Assembly: GCF_018913465.1 (NCBI RefSeq)
Contig: NZ_JABAPM010000002.1
Location: 330,395 to 394,394, forward strand
DNA length: 64,000 nt
Direction: 5' to 3'
Origin: Arcanobacterium phocae
GTDB lineage: Bacteria > Actinomycetota > Actinomycetes > Actinomycetales > Actinomycetaceae
Shown here: positions 43,120 through 52,487 of the stretch, in pieces
Position numbering within the stretch: the first letter of the stretch is position 1
How the letters are laid out: every line of letters starts with the position of its first letter
Program-made: the position numbers and the translations under genes
The notes under the pieces: model-generated
The model's database searches: none
Told to the model about the DNA's origin: nothing
The model's input: the letters and a program-made list of their open reading frames with translations, nothing else

Positions 43120-44439
43120 TCAGAACCGAATTGCGTCAATAGGACGCATCTTCACAGCTATAGTCGCCGGGATTATTCCACACAAGGCCCCTACCGTTGC
43201 AGAAATTCCCACTCCGATCAGAGCAGCTTGCATTGGGTAGGCAATAGTACTGGCACTCGCCGAGAGCTCCTCGAATAGGAATCCGCTGAACCCTAACCGT
43301 GGGAGAACCCTAATCGTCATCACTGACAACACCACGCCAACAAAACCTGCCACCGTGGTGGCAACAACTGATTCTAAAAAGACGGCAAAGAATATTCGTC
43401 GCGCAGAAGCCCCCACAGCACGACGAATACCGATCTCACGCACCCGGGTCTTCACGGTCACAATACTCATAGTAAGCAACCCCAAGGCACCTAACAGAAT
43501 CACAATGCCACCAATTCCAGCAACAACCATCTGCATTACTCGGTCTTGTTGCATACTTTGTTCAGTAAATCCTTCGTCCCAATGAGCATCAACTTGGTAG
43601 GATTCGCCAAGGAACGATCCCAACATCGCCTGGGCTACATTCTTGGCCTGCTCTTCCTCGCCTCGCGGTGCGAGGAACAAAAACGCCGGAAGCGATGACT
43701 CGACTGACTCCGGGAAAATATATGCTTGCGCTTCAGCCGGTGCATAGATAACGGCATTCTCATAAACATTAATGTTCTTTATAACCCCTACTACCGTCAC
43801 AGATCTCTTGTGATCCTTGCTCAACCAGATTCGAGGAAATGTAGCTACGGCTGGTCGTCCCAGTGTTGCCCATGCGGACTCATTGATCACAACCGGGTTC
43901 ATCTGCAGCTGACCGTCATAGGAGTTCAAAAAACGGCCATCAATCAGGCTGCGTGCGTGTAGCTTGAAATAGTCAGGATCCACAGCCACAGCCTCCGGAT
44001 ACTGACCAGGACATTGATCCAAATATTTTGGCGGACACGGATCAAAATCTGGCGCATCGATCGTCGTCAAGTGAATGTCAGCTTTTGTAGTCCAGACGGT
44101 TATACCGAGTTTATCCACGGTGTCCTTCACTGCCTGGCGAAGATGCTCAATTTTCTCGATGCTGCGCTCTTGCTTATTGTTTTCCAGCCCTGCACTATCC
44201 TCTGCTGGAATATTCGTTGTGTTTTCGAAAATCATTGCCGTAATAGTGCCCGGCTGACCATTCCAGTGGGCAATACTGCGTTGCTGACCTTCACTGAGGA
44301 TAGTTCCTAACGCAATCACTGTTGCCATAGCCCACACTGCAGCGCCCACTCCAACGAGAGACAAGATGACGCGCGCCCGATTGATTTTAACTTCTTCCCA
44401 CGCTTCTATGAACGCTCCAATAAAATTGTGGATCATCAC
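43120..44439 (-). CDS. MacB/FtsX-type ABC transporter permease
   Basis: A 439-aa membrane protein: one N-terminal helix (RARVILSLVGVGAAVWAMATVIALG), a large extracytoplasmic MacB-PCD domain (~50-260), then three helices with the FtsX motif REIGIRRAVGAS. It works with the ATPase and adaptor encoded upstream, as in MacAB-like efflux of peptides, antimicrobials or lipoproteins. It starts at GTG 44439 overlapping the ATPase stop (GTGA); ATG 44436 is equivalent. It ends 16 bases from a bidirectional terminator. Confidence 0.9.
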   Translation of the reverse strand: MMIHNFIGAFIEAWEEVKINRARVILSLVGVGAAVWAMATVIALGTILSEGQQRSIAHWNGQPGTITAMIFENTTNIPAEDSAGLENNKQERSIEKIEHLRQAVKDTVDKLGITVWTTKADIHLTTIDAPDFDPCPPKYLDQCPGQYPEAVAVDPDYFKLHARSLIDGRFLNSYDGQLQMNPVVINESAWATLGRPAVATFPRIWLSKDHKRSVTVVGVIKNINVYENAVIYAPAEAQAYIFPESVESSLPAFLFLAPRGEEEQAKNVAQAMLGSFLGESYQVDAHWDEGFTEQSMQQDRVMQMVVAGIGGIVILLGALGLLTMSIVTVKTRVREIGIRRAVGASARRIFFAVFLESVVATTVAGFVGVVLSVMTIRVLPRLGFSGFLFEELSASASTIAYPMQAALIGVGISATVGALCGIIPATIAVKMRPIDAIRF

Positions 44440-45170
44440 TCTGCCTCTTCTCGGCCAGGCAACTTATCTCCAGCGGATAAGACTTCCATACCAGCATCAA
44501 TCCGGTTTAACACACCATCGGAGATTCGATAAACCGTGTTGGCACGCTGTGCAACATTCATATCATGACTGATAACGATCAGCGCCGCATTGTTCTGCTG
44601 CGCTGCCTGTTCAAGCACATCCATAACTTGCATCCCAGTGTCCGGATCCAAAGCACCGGTTGGCTCATCAGCCAATATGAGTCGCGGATTGCGTACCAAA
44701 GCGCGAGCGATCGCAACCCGCTGTTGCTCACCGCCAGATAGTTGACTCGGATATGCGTCGAGTCTGTCTCCTAACCCTACCGATTCGAGTATCCGGGCCG
44801 CTTTCTCATGTCGTTTGTATAATTCCAGACCTGAATTATAGAAGAGCGGTACTTCGACATTATTGAGCACGGTGCGCGAGGGAAATAGATTAAACTGCTG
44901 GAACACGAATCCTACGGATTCACCGCGCAAGCGTGAGCGATGGGCATCACTGAGACTAACAACGTCGATATCATCCCACATATATGTTCCGCTACTAGGC
45001 TGATCTAACAACCCAATAATATTGAGTAAAGTTGATTTTCCGGTTCCGGAATGTCCCACAATTGAGATATGTTCCCCACTGGCAATGTCACAGTTAACCC
45101 CACGCAAGATATGTAGATCTTCGCCATTAGGCAAGGTGACTGTCCGGGTAATATCACGGAGTTGAAGCAT
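44436..45170 (-). CDS. ABC transporter ATP-binding protein (MacB/LolD type)
   Basis: A 244-aa ATPase: Walker [11 protein letters not shown]-loop [14 protein letters not shown], signature LSGGEQQR, Walker B LILADEP and the typical TGALDPDTG and VISHDMNVA segments. It energises the FtsX-like permease encoded directly downstream. It starts 8 bases after the adaptor gene, with a GGAAATAGC context. Substrate unknown. Confidence 0.93.
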   Translation of the reverse strand: MLQLRDITRTVTLPNGEDLHILRGVNCDIASGEHISIVGHSGTGKSTLLNIIGLLDQPSSGTYMWDDIDVVSLSDAHRSRLRGESVGFVFQQFNLFPSRTVLNNVEVPLFYNSGLELYKRHEKAARILESVGLGDRLDAYPSQLSGGEQQRVAIARALVRNPRLILADEPTGALDPDTGMQVMDVLEQAAQQNNAALIVISHDMNVAQRANTVYRISDGVLNRIDAGMEVLSAGDKLPGREEAE

Positions 45171-45178
45171 GCTATTTC

Positions 45179-46201
45179 CTAGAAGTCGGCCGGGCTCATT
45201 GGGTCATCGGATTCTTGTTTTTCTTCGGTCTTTCGGGGAACGAACTCAAGAACCTCAGTTTCCTCATCTAATCCTTCAGTAATGACAACCATTTTTCCGT
45301 CATTTATTCCAAGTTTCACGACGACCGGCGAGGGCTCTCCTTTACCATCTTTTGCGGGAAGATATACTTTTCCTTCCCGGAATCGACCCTCTACCGCAGT
45401 AACGGGCAGTAGCAAGGCGTCTGTTACCTCTTCACCTGCGATATTTAGAGTGGCTTTAATGCCATCAAAGACCGTTTGATCAGCTGGAATATCACAGGTG
45501 AGCAGCGGGGTTGAGCTCTGCGATCCCCCTTCACCATTCGCACTACTCGATTTCACCGACGTTGTATGCAAGTTAGTGCACATAAATGGTGCCGGGCCAT
45601 TCGTAATCGCCACCTCGGCTTGCTGCGGGATAGACTGCAACGAGTAGAGCTGATCGGGAGTCACATTCACATTCGCATGAAAAGTGGCCGGCACAATAGT
45701 CCCTAGTGGATCGTTGTATGACACGTGTTGCTTGAGCATTGCATCAAAACTAACTGTTCCAGCACTGGGAGCAACGACGTTGTTATACGTGACAGTTGTG
45801 CTGGTTTGTGGTTCTGCCGGGCCCGTGGCCTCGTCCCCATTAGACACTGCGTTTGACGGCGTTACTTCCACGCTCGTTGTTGATTTTACTTGCAATAGTG
45901 GCGCACCTTGTTCAACCTGAGTACCGTCAGCTACAAAGAAATGAACGATCTCGCCTTCGGCACTGGATTTAATCGCTTTCGCGTCGTCACGCAAAATCGT
46001 AGCTTCGAACTGGGTATCGTTCTTGACGTCGCCACGTTGAGCTGTGACTGTAGGGAGAACAAATTGTCCTTGTCCTTGTAACTCTTTTTCAGCTTTATGC
46101 GACGGGAAAAACGCAAATTTTACAAGCGCAACAGCGATAACAGCGGCGATAATCAGCCGTAGAATACTAAAAATTAGTTTACGAGTGGGATGAGCTTCCA
46201 T
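45179..46201 (-). CDS. HlyD/MacA-like membrane-fusion adaptor protein
   Basis: A 340-aa protein with an N-terminal membrane helix (LIFSILRLIIAAVIAVALVKFAFF). Biotinyl-lipoyl-like halves follow (AEGEIVHFFVADGTQVEQGAPLLQVKST and VVAPSAGTVSFDAMLKQHV). The beta-barrel part has VFDGIKATLNIAGEEVTDALLLPVTAV. The tail is acidic. It would join the ABC permease in a tripartite-like exporter; Gram-positive versions reach into the cell wall. ATG 46201 has GAAGGATCC upstream. First gene of a three-gene operon. Confidence 0.86.
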   Translation of the reverse strand: MEAHPTRKLIFSILRLIIAAVIAVALVKFAFFPSHKAEKELQGQGQFVLPTVTAQRGDVKNDTQFEATILRDDAKAIKSSAEGEIVHFFVADGTQVEQGAPLLQVKSTTSVEVTPSNAVSNGDEATGPAEPQTSTTVTYNNVVAPSAGTVSFDAMLKQHVSYNDPLGTIVPATFHANVNVTPDQLYSLQSIPQQAEVAITNGPAPFMCTNLHTTSVKSSSANGEGGSQSSTPLLTCDIPADQTVFDGIKATLNIAGEEVTDALLLPVTAVEGRFREGKVYLPAKDGKGEPSPVVVKLGINDGKMVVITEGLDEETEVLEFVPRKTEEKQESDDPMSPADF

Positions 46202-46230
46202 TAACGGATCCTTCGCGATCAAGGGCACTA

Positions 46231-46252
46231 GTTACAGACTATGCCTTGTAAC
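46231..46252. promoter_or_regulatory. Inverted repeat upstream of the efflux operon
   Basis: GTTACA-(10)-TGTAAC lies 30-51 bases before the adaptor start, the spacing expected for an operator at the promoter. No regulator gene is adjacent. Confidence 0.35.
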
Positions 46253-46377
46253 ACCATTGTTAGATTTTAGGATACCCTACAGTTTCCGCAATCGGTATTT
46301 TTTGCAAATCTATGGAAAATTCCGAGAGCCAAACCTGATATATTTGAGACGTTATACGTTACCTACGGAGATTGATA

Positions 46378-49047
46378 ATGAGCAACGAACCTGGCCTCAA
46401 CCTTGCCCTCGATGCGCTAGAAGATGCTCACGGCCTATCTCCTGCTCCCGAAGACATTTATGATGCGTTTTCCGCGTGGGTATCATCGACTGGCAAACGG
46501 ATGTATCCCCATCAAGACGAAGCACTGTTGAACATTGTTTCTGGAGATCACGTTATTGTTTCTACCCCTACCGGTTCGGGAAAGTCCATGATCGCCATGC
46601 AAGCCTTATTCACTGGCTTAGCAACTGGACGAACCGCTTATTATACTGCACCGCTTAAAGCGCTTGTATCTGAAAAGTTCTTCGAGCTCATTGGACATTT
46701 TGGTGCACACAACGTCGGTATGGTTACTGGAGACTCATCAATCAACGCCGGCGCACCCATTATCTGTGCAACCGCAGAGATTTTAGCCAATATTGCGTTA
46801 CGCGAAGGCGACCAAGCCGACGTCGGCATCGTCGTCATGGACGAATTCCATTTTTATGACGATCCGCAACGCGGGTGGGCTTGGCAAGTTCCGCTCCTCA
46901 CGTTGCCGCAGGCTCAACAAGTTTTGCTGTCCGCCACTCTCGGCGACACGACGAAATTGACATCAGATCTCACCCGCCGCACCAATCGTCCGGTAAGCAT
47001 CGTCGACGACGCAGTTCGTCCAGTCCCCCTGCATTTTTCTTGGTCTACTGAGCCAATTGGTGAAGTCATCAAAGAACTTGTCGCCACCCACATGGCACCG
47101 GTCTACGTAGTTCATTTTTCGCAACGTGAGGCCGTCAGCCAAGCACTCGCCTTGCAATCGATGGCCGTCGCTTCAAAAGAACAAAAAGAACGGATTTCTA
47201 CTGCCCTCGCTTCGTTCACCTTCTCCCCCGGCTTTGGCAAAGTCCTGTCAAAACTTCTCCGTGCCGGAATCGGTATTCACCACGCCGGACTACTCCCTCG
47301 CTATCGTCGCCTAGTCGAACGCCTCGCACAAGCAGGACTACTCAACGTCATTTGCGGAACTGACACCCTCGGCGTCGGCATCAACGTTCCGATCCGAACC
47401 GTGCTCATGACATCGCTGACGAAATTCGACGGCACTAAACAACGGCATATTACTGCCCGCGAATTCCATCAAATTGCTGGACGAGCAGGCCGCGCCGGAT
47501 ACGATACGGTGGGATACGTCGTCGTCGAAGCACCCGAACACGAAATCGAAAACGCTCGTCGGCTGCGCAAAGCCGGCGATGACCCAGCAAAAATTAAACG
47601 CGTCCAGAAAGTTAAAGCGCCAGAAGGCACAATCAGCTGGTCAGAAAACACGTTCAATACGCTGGTGGCAGCCCCACCAGAAACACTCACCTCGCGGATG
47701 CGCGTCGATCATAGCCTCATACTGAATTTACTTCAGCGTCCTAACCCGATAGCCGCAGCTAAGACTGTGCTGTGTGACAACCATGAGCCACACCGCGAGC
47801 GCAATACTCTCCTGCGCAAGGCAATTACTATTTATCAGTCGTTACGGACCGCCGGCGTCATCACTCACGAAGACCGCGACTGGCGAGCAGAACACGGCGA
47901 TGAAAACGCCATTCATTTCACTCGCGATGTCCCCTCCGACTTTGCTTTAAACTCGCCCCTGGCACCGTTTGCCTTGGCCGCTTTTGACTTGTTGGATATG
48001 GATAGTCCTTCTTACGCGCTCGACGTCGTATCAATTACCGAGGCAGTAAGCGAAGACCCTACCCCCGCACTCTACGCACAACAACGCCAAGCGCGCGGCG
48101 AACTCATTGGTAAGCTCAAAGCCGACGGCGTGGAATACGATGAGCGCATGGCGCTCGTTGATGAGGTTACCTGGCCGAAACCACTGGCTGATCTCCTCGA
48201 ACCAGCGCTCGAAGCGTACGCTAAAACGAATCCGTGGGTGCGCGGACAAGAGCTAAAACCAAAATCTGTAGTGCGGCAACTAATCGAAGAAGGTCTGACC
48301 TTCTCTGAGTTTATTTCTCGCTACGATTTAGCACGCTCCGAAGGCGTACTTTTACGCTATATTACGGATGTATACCGGGCGATGCGGCAAACAATCCCGT
48401 TAACAGCGCGCACCGATGAGGTGGAGGATATTGTCGACTGGCTGGCACGGCTAGTTCGCTCGATTGACTCCTCGCTTCTCGACGAGTGGGAAGCCTTGGC
48501 CGATGGGCGGATCACCTTGGCTGAATTAAACTCCCTTGGTTCAGACGATTCAGTTCAAGGCGAAGAAGCTGCTTTCGGCGCCGACGACGACGGCACCGTC
48601 GCCTTCACCCGGAATAAACATGCACTACGAGTAGCAATTCGTAACGAGATGTTCTATCGCATTGAGCTTTTGGATCGCGAAGACTACGAGGAATTGGAAC
48701 GGTTGGATGGCTCTGCCGGATGGGATGCCGACCGCTGGGCAGATGCGATTGGCCCTTACTTTGACGAATACGATTTCCTTGGCACTGATCAAGCTGCACG
48801 TGGCACACAGTTCTTTGCAATTTTAGAAGACCCTTCATTTGCCGATTTGCTCCAAGCAGGAATGGATGACGACGAAGCGTCTACCTTGCTTGAGACCCAC
48901 AGCAGTGGACGGGTTTGGTTGGCTTTGCAGATCCTTGATTCTGGAGACGACGCAGCAGCGTGGGGCTTGTGGGCCGTTGTTGATTTAGATGCTTCGGACG
49001 AGGCCAGCAAGCTGGTTCTCAGACCGATTCGACTAGGCGAGCGATAA
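46378..49047 (+). CDS. Ski2-like DExH RNA helicase (DUF3516 type)
   Basis: An 889-aa superfamily 2 helicase. Walker A TPTGSGKS (63-70), motif II DEFH (155-158), motif III SATLGDT, and motif VI QIAGRAGRAGYD are visible. The ~400-residue C-terminal region corresponds to the DUF3516 domain of actinobacterial proteins related to HelY and eukaryotic Ski2/Mtr4. It likely unwinds RNA during decay or processing. ATG 46378 follows CGGAG. A YggS gene starts immediately after its stop. Confidence 0.9.
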   Translation: MSNEPGLNLALDALEDAHGLSPAPEDIYDAFSAWVSSTGKRMYPHQDEALLNIVSGDHVIVSTPTGSGKSMIAMQALFTGLATGRTAYYTAPLKALVSEKFFELIGHFGAHNVGMVTGDSSINAGAPIICATAEILANIALREGDQADVGIVVMDEFHFYDDPQRGWAWQVPLLTLPQAQQVLLSATLGDTTKLTSDLTRRTNRPVSIVDDAVRPVPLHFSWSTEPIGEVIKELVATHMAPVYVVHFSQREAVSQALALQSMAVASKEQKERISTALASFTFSPGFGKVLSKLLRAGIGIHHAGLLPRYRRLVERLAQAGLLNVICGTDTLGVGINVPIRTVLMTSLTKFDGTKQRHITAREFHQIAGRAGRAGYDTVGYVVVEAPEHEIENARRLRKAGDDPAKIKRVQKVKAPEGTISWSENTFNTLVAAPPETLTSRMRVDHSLILNLLQRPNPIAAAKTVLCDNHEPHRERNTLLRKAITIYQSLRTAGVITHEDRDWRAEHGDENAIHFTRDVPSDFALNSPLAPFALAAFDLLDMDSPSYALDVVSITEAVSEDPTPALYAQQRQARGELIGKLKADGVEYDERMALVDEVTWPKPLADLLEPALEAYAKTNPWVRGQELKPKSVVRQLIEEGLTFSEFISRYDLARSEGVLLRYITDVYRAMRQTIPLTARTDEVEDIVDWLARLVRSIDSSLLDEWEALADGRITLAELNSLGSDDSVQGEEAAFGADDDGTVAFTRNKHALRVAIRNEMFYRIELLDREDYEELERLDGSAGWDADRWADAIGPYFDEYDFLGTDQAARGTQFFAILEDPSFADLLQAGMDDDEASTLLETHSSGRVWLALQILDSGDDAAAWGLWAVVDLDASDEASKLVLRPIRLGER

Positions 49048-49764
49048 ATGATGTCCCCAGTAAATATTGCTGACAATATTGCCCGGGTACGCGAAGACAT
49101 TTCACGTTTTGCTCAAGGACGGCATGTTGATCTAATGCTGGCGGCCAAGCACCAACCGGTGGAGCGCCTCATTGACGCTTACACTGCTGGTGGAACATTG
49201 ATGGGACACAATCTTATCGATCAGCTAGCTACAGCTACAGCAGGGCTACATGGCGCTAACATCCATCCGTATACGACTGTTATCGGTCATGTCCAATCGA
49301 ACAAGCTGTCAGTTGCTATGAGGTGGGCAGACCGAATAGATACAGTGGATTCACTCAAAACAGCACAACGTATTAACCGCCGGCAAGAAGCACGAATAGC
49401 TTCTGAGGAGGCAACCGGTCCGTATCCGATCCTTTTGCAACTTAATTCTTCAGGCGCACCCACTCAGTCCGGTTGTAGCCCGGAGAGTTTCGTTGAATTA
49501 GCACGCGTCATATCGGATCTTCAGTTCGTGCGTATCGCTGGGGTAATGACGATTGGTGCTCGCGGTTGCGAAGCTGAAATTCGTGCCTCGTTTGTGCGAA
49601 CTCGGCAATTAGCAGAGCAGATGCGCGAATTACCAGGTCTGGAACAAGCCGATGTTCTTTCTATGGGGATGAGTGGCGATTTGCGCCCAGCTATCGAAGA
49701 AGGATCAACCGTAGTTCGAGTAGGAACAGCCATTTTCGGCGCACGTCCAGTACAACCGGCATAA
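49048..49764 (+). CDS. YggS/PLPBP-family pyridoxal phosphate homeostasis protein
   Basis: A 238-aa single-domain protein with the alanine-racemase N-terminal barrel. PLP lysine at Lys34 in DLMLAAKHQP, the block GHNLIDQLATA, VIGHVQSNK, and the phosphate loop SMGMSGDLRPAIEEGSTVVRVGTAIFG. It buffers PLP and has no known catalytic activity. The start touches the helicase stop (taaATGATG), so the two are coupled. Confidence 0.9.
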   Translation: MMSPVNIADNIARVREDISRFAQGRHVDLMLAAKHQPVERLIDAYTAGGTLMGHNLIDQLATATAGLHGANIHPYTTVIGHVQSNKLSVAMRWADRIDTVDSLKTAQRINRRQEARIASEEATGPYPILLQLNSSGAPTQSGCSPESFVELARVISDLQFVRIAGVMTIGARGCEAEIRASFVRTRQLAEQMRELPGLEQADVLSMGMSGDLRPAIEEGSTVVRVGTAIFGARPVQPA

Positions 49765-49809
49765 TTCTTAGCTTGACCCTCACGCAAGGTGATACTTCAC
49801 AATCAAAAT

Positions 49810-50607
49810 ATGAACGCAACGAACGATATCCGTTATACAGTCGGCCAAGTTGCTGACATATTTCAGGTGACTGTACGGACTCTCCATCATTGGGAGCAGG
49901 CCGGATTACTCCACCCTGCGGAGCGGAGCTGGTCTAATTACCGGCTATATTCCGAAGCAGATTGCCAACGTATTCAGCATATTCTGATTTACCGGGCAAC
50001 AGGCATGGCATTGGCAGATATCAAAGTCCTCCTCGACGGGGATTCCAGCGGGATTGACCATTTAATCAAACAACGCGAAGCGCTAGTCAATCAGCAACAC
50101 CAGTTAGCTGACATGATTGCGGCGATCGACATTCTTATGGAGAATACTGTGAAGAGACAACCTATGACGGCACACCAGATCGGTGAAATTCTAGGACAAG
50201 CTAATTTTGCCGAATACCAGTAGGAAGCTGAAGATAAATACGCCAGCTCTGATGATTGGAAGGTAAGTGAGGAGCGCACAAAACAATGGACTCCGAATGA
50301 TTGGACGTCCGTTCGCGCGCAGTTCGCCGATATTGACGCAAAAATAGCTACTGCGGTACGAGAGGGTGTGACTCCAGATAGCGCAGTAGCGCAAAAACTA
50401 GTTGAGGAACATCGCCAGGTACTGAGCACGTTTTTCCCAGTGACACATGCGAAGCATTTCATTCTTTCTCGTGGGTATATTAAGGACGGACGCTTCCGTG
50501 AATACTACGAGAATCAGCAGGAAGGCTTAGCTCAATGGCTAGCTGACGCAATTGCCGTTAATTCACAGGCAAATGGCGTAGATCCGGCTACCTGCATCTG
50601 GGAGTAG
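49810..50607 (+). pseudogene. TipAL-type MerR regulator interrupted by an in-frame amber codon
   Basis: Residues up to 50220 give a MerR winged helix (YTVGQVADIFQVTVRTLHHWEQAGLL), a coiled coil and the start of the effector domain, ending ANFAEYQ. TAG at 50221-50223 follows. The same frame then continues without a break to 50607 with a normal TipAS drug-binding domain (EAEDKYASSDDWKVSEERTK, then HFILSRGYIKDGRF). Both halves are well conserved, so one base change made the stop; sequencing error, recent mutation or read-through are all possible. The upstream half alone resembles a repressor lacking its ligand domain. The start may be GTG 49789 or ATG 49810. Confidence 0.8.
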
Positions 50608-50617
50608 TCTTACATGT

Positions 50618-50697
50618 GCGTGCATACAGTTTGCATAATTACAACATTTACGCCGTAGTTGGCCTGTTCATGCGAAAAATGCAAACTGTATGCGCGT
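50618..50697. repeat. Long inverted repeat after the disrupted TipAL gene
   Basis: A 15-bp perfect repeat (50622-50636 with 50679-50693), extendable to 19 with two G-U pairs, encloses a 42-base loop and is followed by GTTTTTCTT. It could be a large-loop terminator or the footprint of an excised element. Confidence 0.55.
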
Positions 50698-50748
50698 TTT
50701 TCTTGTTGCGAGTAGATTGTCGATATACATGCAGTAATTAAAACCCCA

Positions 50749-51179
50749 ATGCTGATTGTTGTTTCTCAAGTACTACTTTTAACCGCTTGTACGTCTAATA
50801 TGCACACCGAAAATCAAGAGAATACATCCGATAGTGTCACTGTATCTGATGACCATGACCGAAAGATCGCTACGTTCACATCTCAAAAAGATTTAGACTT
50901 TTCTCCACGTTGCTTGGAGACAGCGTTACCTCTGATGCAGATCAATACGAATTGGCGGGTCTAGCAGCGGAGGTTCCAGAAGATGCACATGCTAATTACA
51001 CTTATGTTTTCACGCATTTTCGGGATGACGGGAAAGAAGAAATAGCAAATTTTTTGGTCTATAAGAATTATCCTTATGTGACTTTAACTGGGATTCCAAT
51101 CGTCACACCATTGACATGGAAACTCTCGAATGAGGAGATGGAAATCCTACAGCGCCCCTTCGCACACAAGTCTAAATGA
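50749..51179 (+). pseudogene. Frameshifted small lipoprotein gene
   Basis: The first part (50749-~50905) encodes a signal sequence with lipobox LLTAC and an Asn/Ser/Thr-rich linker, ending near SQKDLDFSP. The coding sense then continues in another frame from ~50908 (RLLGDSVTSDADQYELAGLAAEVPEDA) to 51179, ending FAHKSK. One missing base near 50905-50910 would join them into a ~143-aa lipoprotein. The signal peptide is short, so the 5' end may also be eroded. No domain is recognised. It adjoins another decayed gene. Confidence 0.6.
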
Positions 51180-51237
51180 GGGCAGGTGACCTAAAACTAC
51201 GTAGTCTTATTCGGATACATGCTCATGATGAGAGCAG

Positions 51238-52164
51238 TTAAAACACTGTCAGTCCACGTGCGCGGAAAACATCACGGACAGCTTCAGTTGCTTCCTTTGA
51301 CGGAGGTTCGACATCCTGTAATTGGTACTCGAGACCTAAGGAAACCCATTTGTCACGGGCCATCTGATGGAATGGAAGAACTTCAACACGTTCTACGCTG
51401 GTAGCCCAGCCTGCTACAATGTCAGCCACTGCTTCAACGTTTTGTGGATCATCTGTTAGCCCTGGAACAAGGACGAAACGGATCCAGATTTTGTTCCCTC
51501 GCGCTACAAGACGTTTGCCGAAGCGTAACGTAGGCTCAAGATCACGCCCAGTAGTTCGCTTATAGTAATCTGGGATACCCGACTTTACGTCGAGCAAAAA
51601 GAGATCGACATTGTCGAGCATCTCGTCGGTCATATTCGCACCCAAAAATCCAGACGAATCAACTGCAGTATGGATGCCCATGTCTTTGCAACCTTGCAAT
51701 AGCTTCGCGAGAAATTTAGGTTGCATCATTGGTTCACCTCCAGAGAAGGTGACACCACCATTTGACACCGTGAATACCGCTTTATATCGCGAGATTTTTT
51801 CGAGCATATCAGCAGTTCTTACTGCTGTACCCTCTTTCATTTTTAAGGTGTCTGGGTTGTGGCAGTACAAGCACCGAAGCGGACAACCAGCAAAAAATGT
51901 CGTTAGTCGGGTGCCCGGACCATCAACTGCTGTTACGAGTTCCCAAGAGTGGACAGAGCCGATATCACCTGCTTGCACACCAGAAACATGTTCATGGTGT
52001 GACATCGGCCCTGCCAGGGAAACTCCGTCAAGACCTGCTCCACTTAAACGTGGGACTTCATCTTCAATAGGCTGTGGACGGTACTCACCAGTAGTTCCTT
52101 CAGAACCCCAATAGCGAGTAGCGTCAAATTCTTCAGCGCTGTGGTGTGCAGTAGATGTTGTCAT
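51238..52164 (-). CDS. pflA: Pyruvate formate-lyase activating enzyme
   Basis: A radical-SAM enzyme of 308 aa that installs the glycyl radical. The [4Fe-4S] ligands are Cys94, Cys98 and Cys101 in GCPLRCLYCHNPDT, followed by VSNGGVTFSGGEPMMQ. About 60 extra residues precede the family start; an internal ATG at 52005 would remove most of them but lacks a ribosome site. It lies 25 bases after grcA on the same strand. The target glycine would be Gly57 of the separate GrcA-like protein. Confidence 0.92.
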   Translation of the reverse strand: MTTSTAHHSAEEFDATRYWGSEGTTGEYRPQPIEDEVPRLSGAGLDGVSLAGPMSHHEHVSGVQAGDIGSVHSWELVTAVDGPGTRLTTFFAGCPLRCLYCHNPDTLKMKEGTAVRTADMLEKISRYKAVFTVSNGGVTFSGGEPMMQPKFLAKLLQGCKDMGIHTAVDSSGFLGANMTDEMLDNVDLFLLDVKSGIPDYYKRTTGRDLEPTLRFGKRLVARGNKIWIRFVLVPGLTDDPQNVEAVADIVAGWATSVERVEVLPFHQMARDKWVSLGLEYQLQDVEPPSKEATEAVRDVFRARGLTVF

Positions 52165-52189
52165 GGAAGCAGATCAAATCCTTGGGATC

Positions 52190-52438
52190 TCACATACCCT
52201 GGTGGAAGGTACGGGAGAGAACGTCAAGCTGCTGCTCACGGGTGAGGCGAACAAAGTTCACTGCGTAACCAGATACGCGGACAGTCAGCTGTGGGTACTT
52301 TTCTGGGTGCTCCATTGCGTCCTCGAGGGTGTCACGGTTGAGCACATTGATGTTTGCGTGGTAAAGACCCTGTACGCCACCCTTTGCAGCGCGCTGTGCC
52401 TTCATCGATGCGAGACGCTCTTCGTATGTTGTAGCCAT
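52190..52438 (-). CDS. grcA: Stand-alone glycyl radical domain (GrcA-like; C-terminal piece of split PFL)
   Basis: An 82-aa protein. Residues ~21-82 correspond to the last ~60 residues of E. coli Pfl[21 protein letters not shown] and RVSGYAVNF with the radical glycine at Gly57, 25 residues from the end. Residues 1-20 are a new hydrophilic lead ([20 protein letters not shown]). In E. coli, GrcA is a spare part for oxygen-damaged PflB. Here the main PflB has no such domain, so this protein should be required for catalysis. ATG 52438 follows GAAAGGA. The open frame upstream overlaps pflB out of frame. Confidence 0.93.
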   Translation of the reverse strand: MATTYEERLASMKAQRAAKGGVQGLYHANINVLNRDTLEDAMEHPEKYPQLTVRVSGYAVNFVRLTREQQLDVLSRTFHQGM

Positions 52439-52487
52439 TATATTTTCCTTTCGTGGGAGTGGTTGTTTCGTTGAGCGAAACTGGGCG

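Noticed and set aside
52005..52164. Internal ATG 52005 as the true start of pflA
   Set aside because: It would bring the length near that of E. coli PflA, but no ribosome site precedes it; the longer form was kept with this doubt noted.
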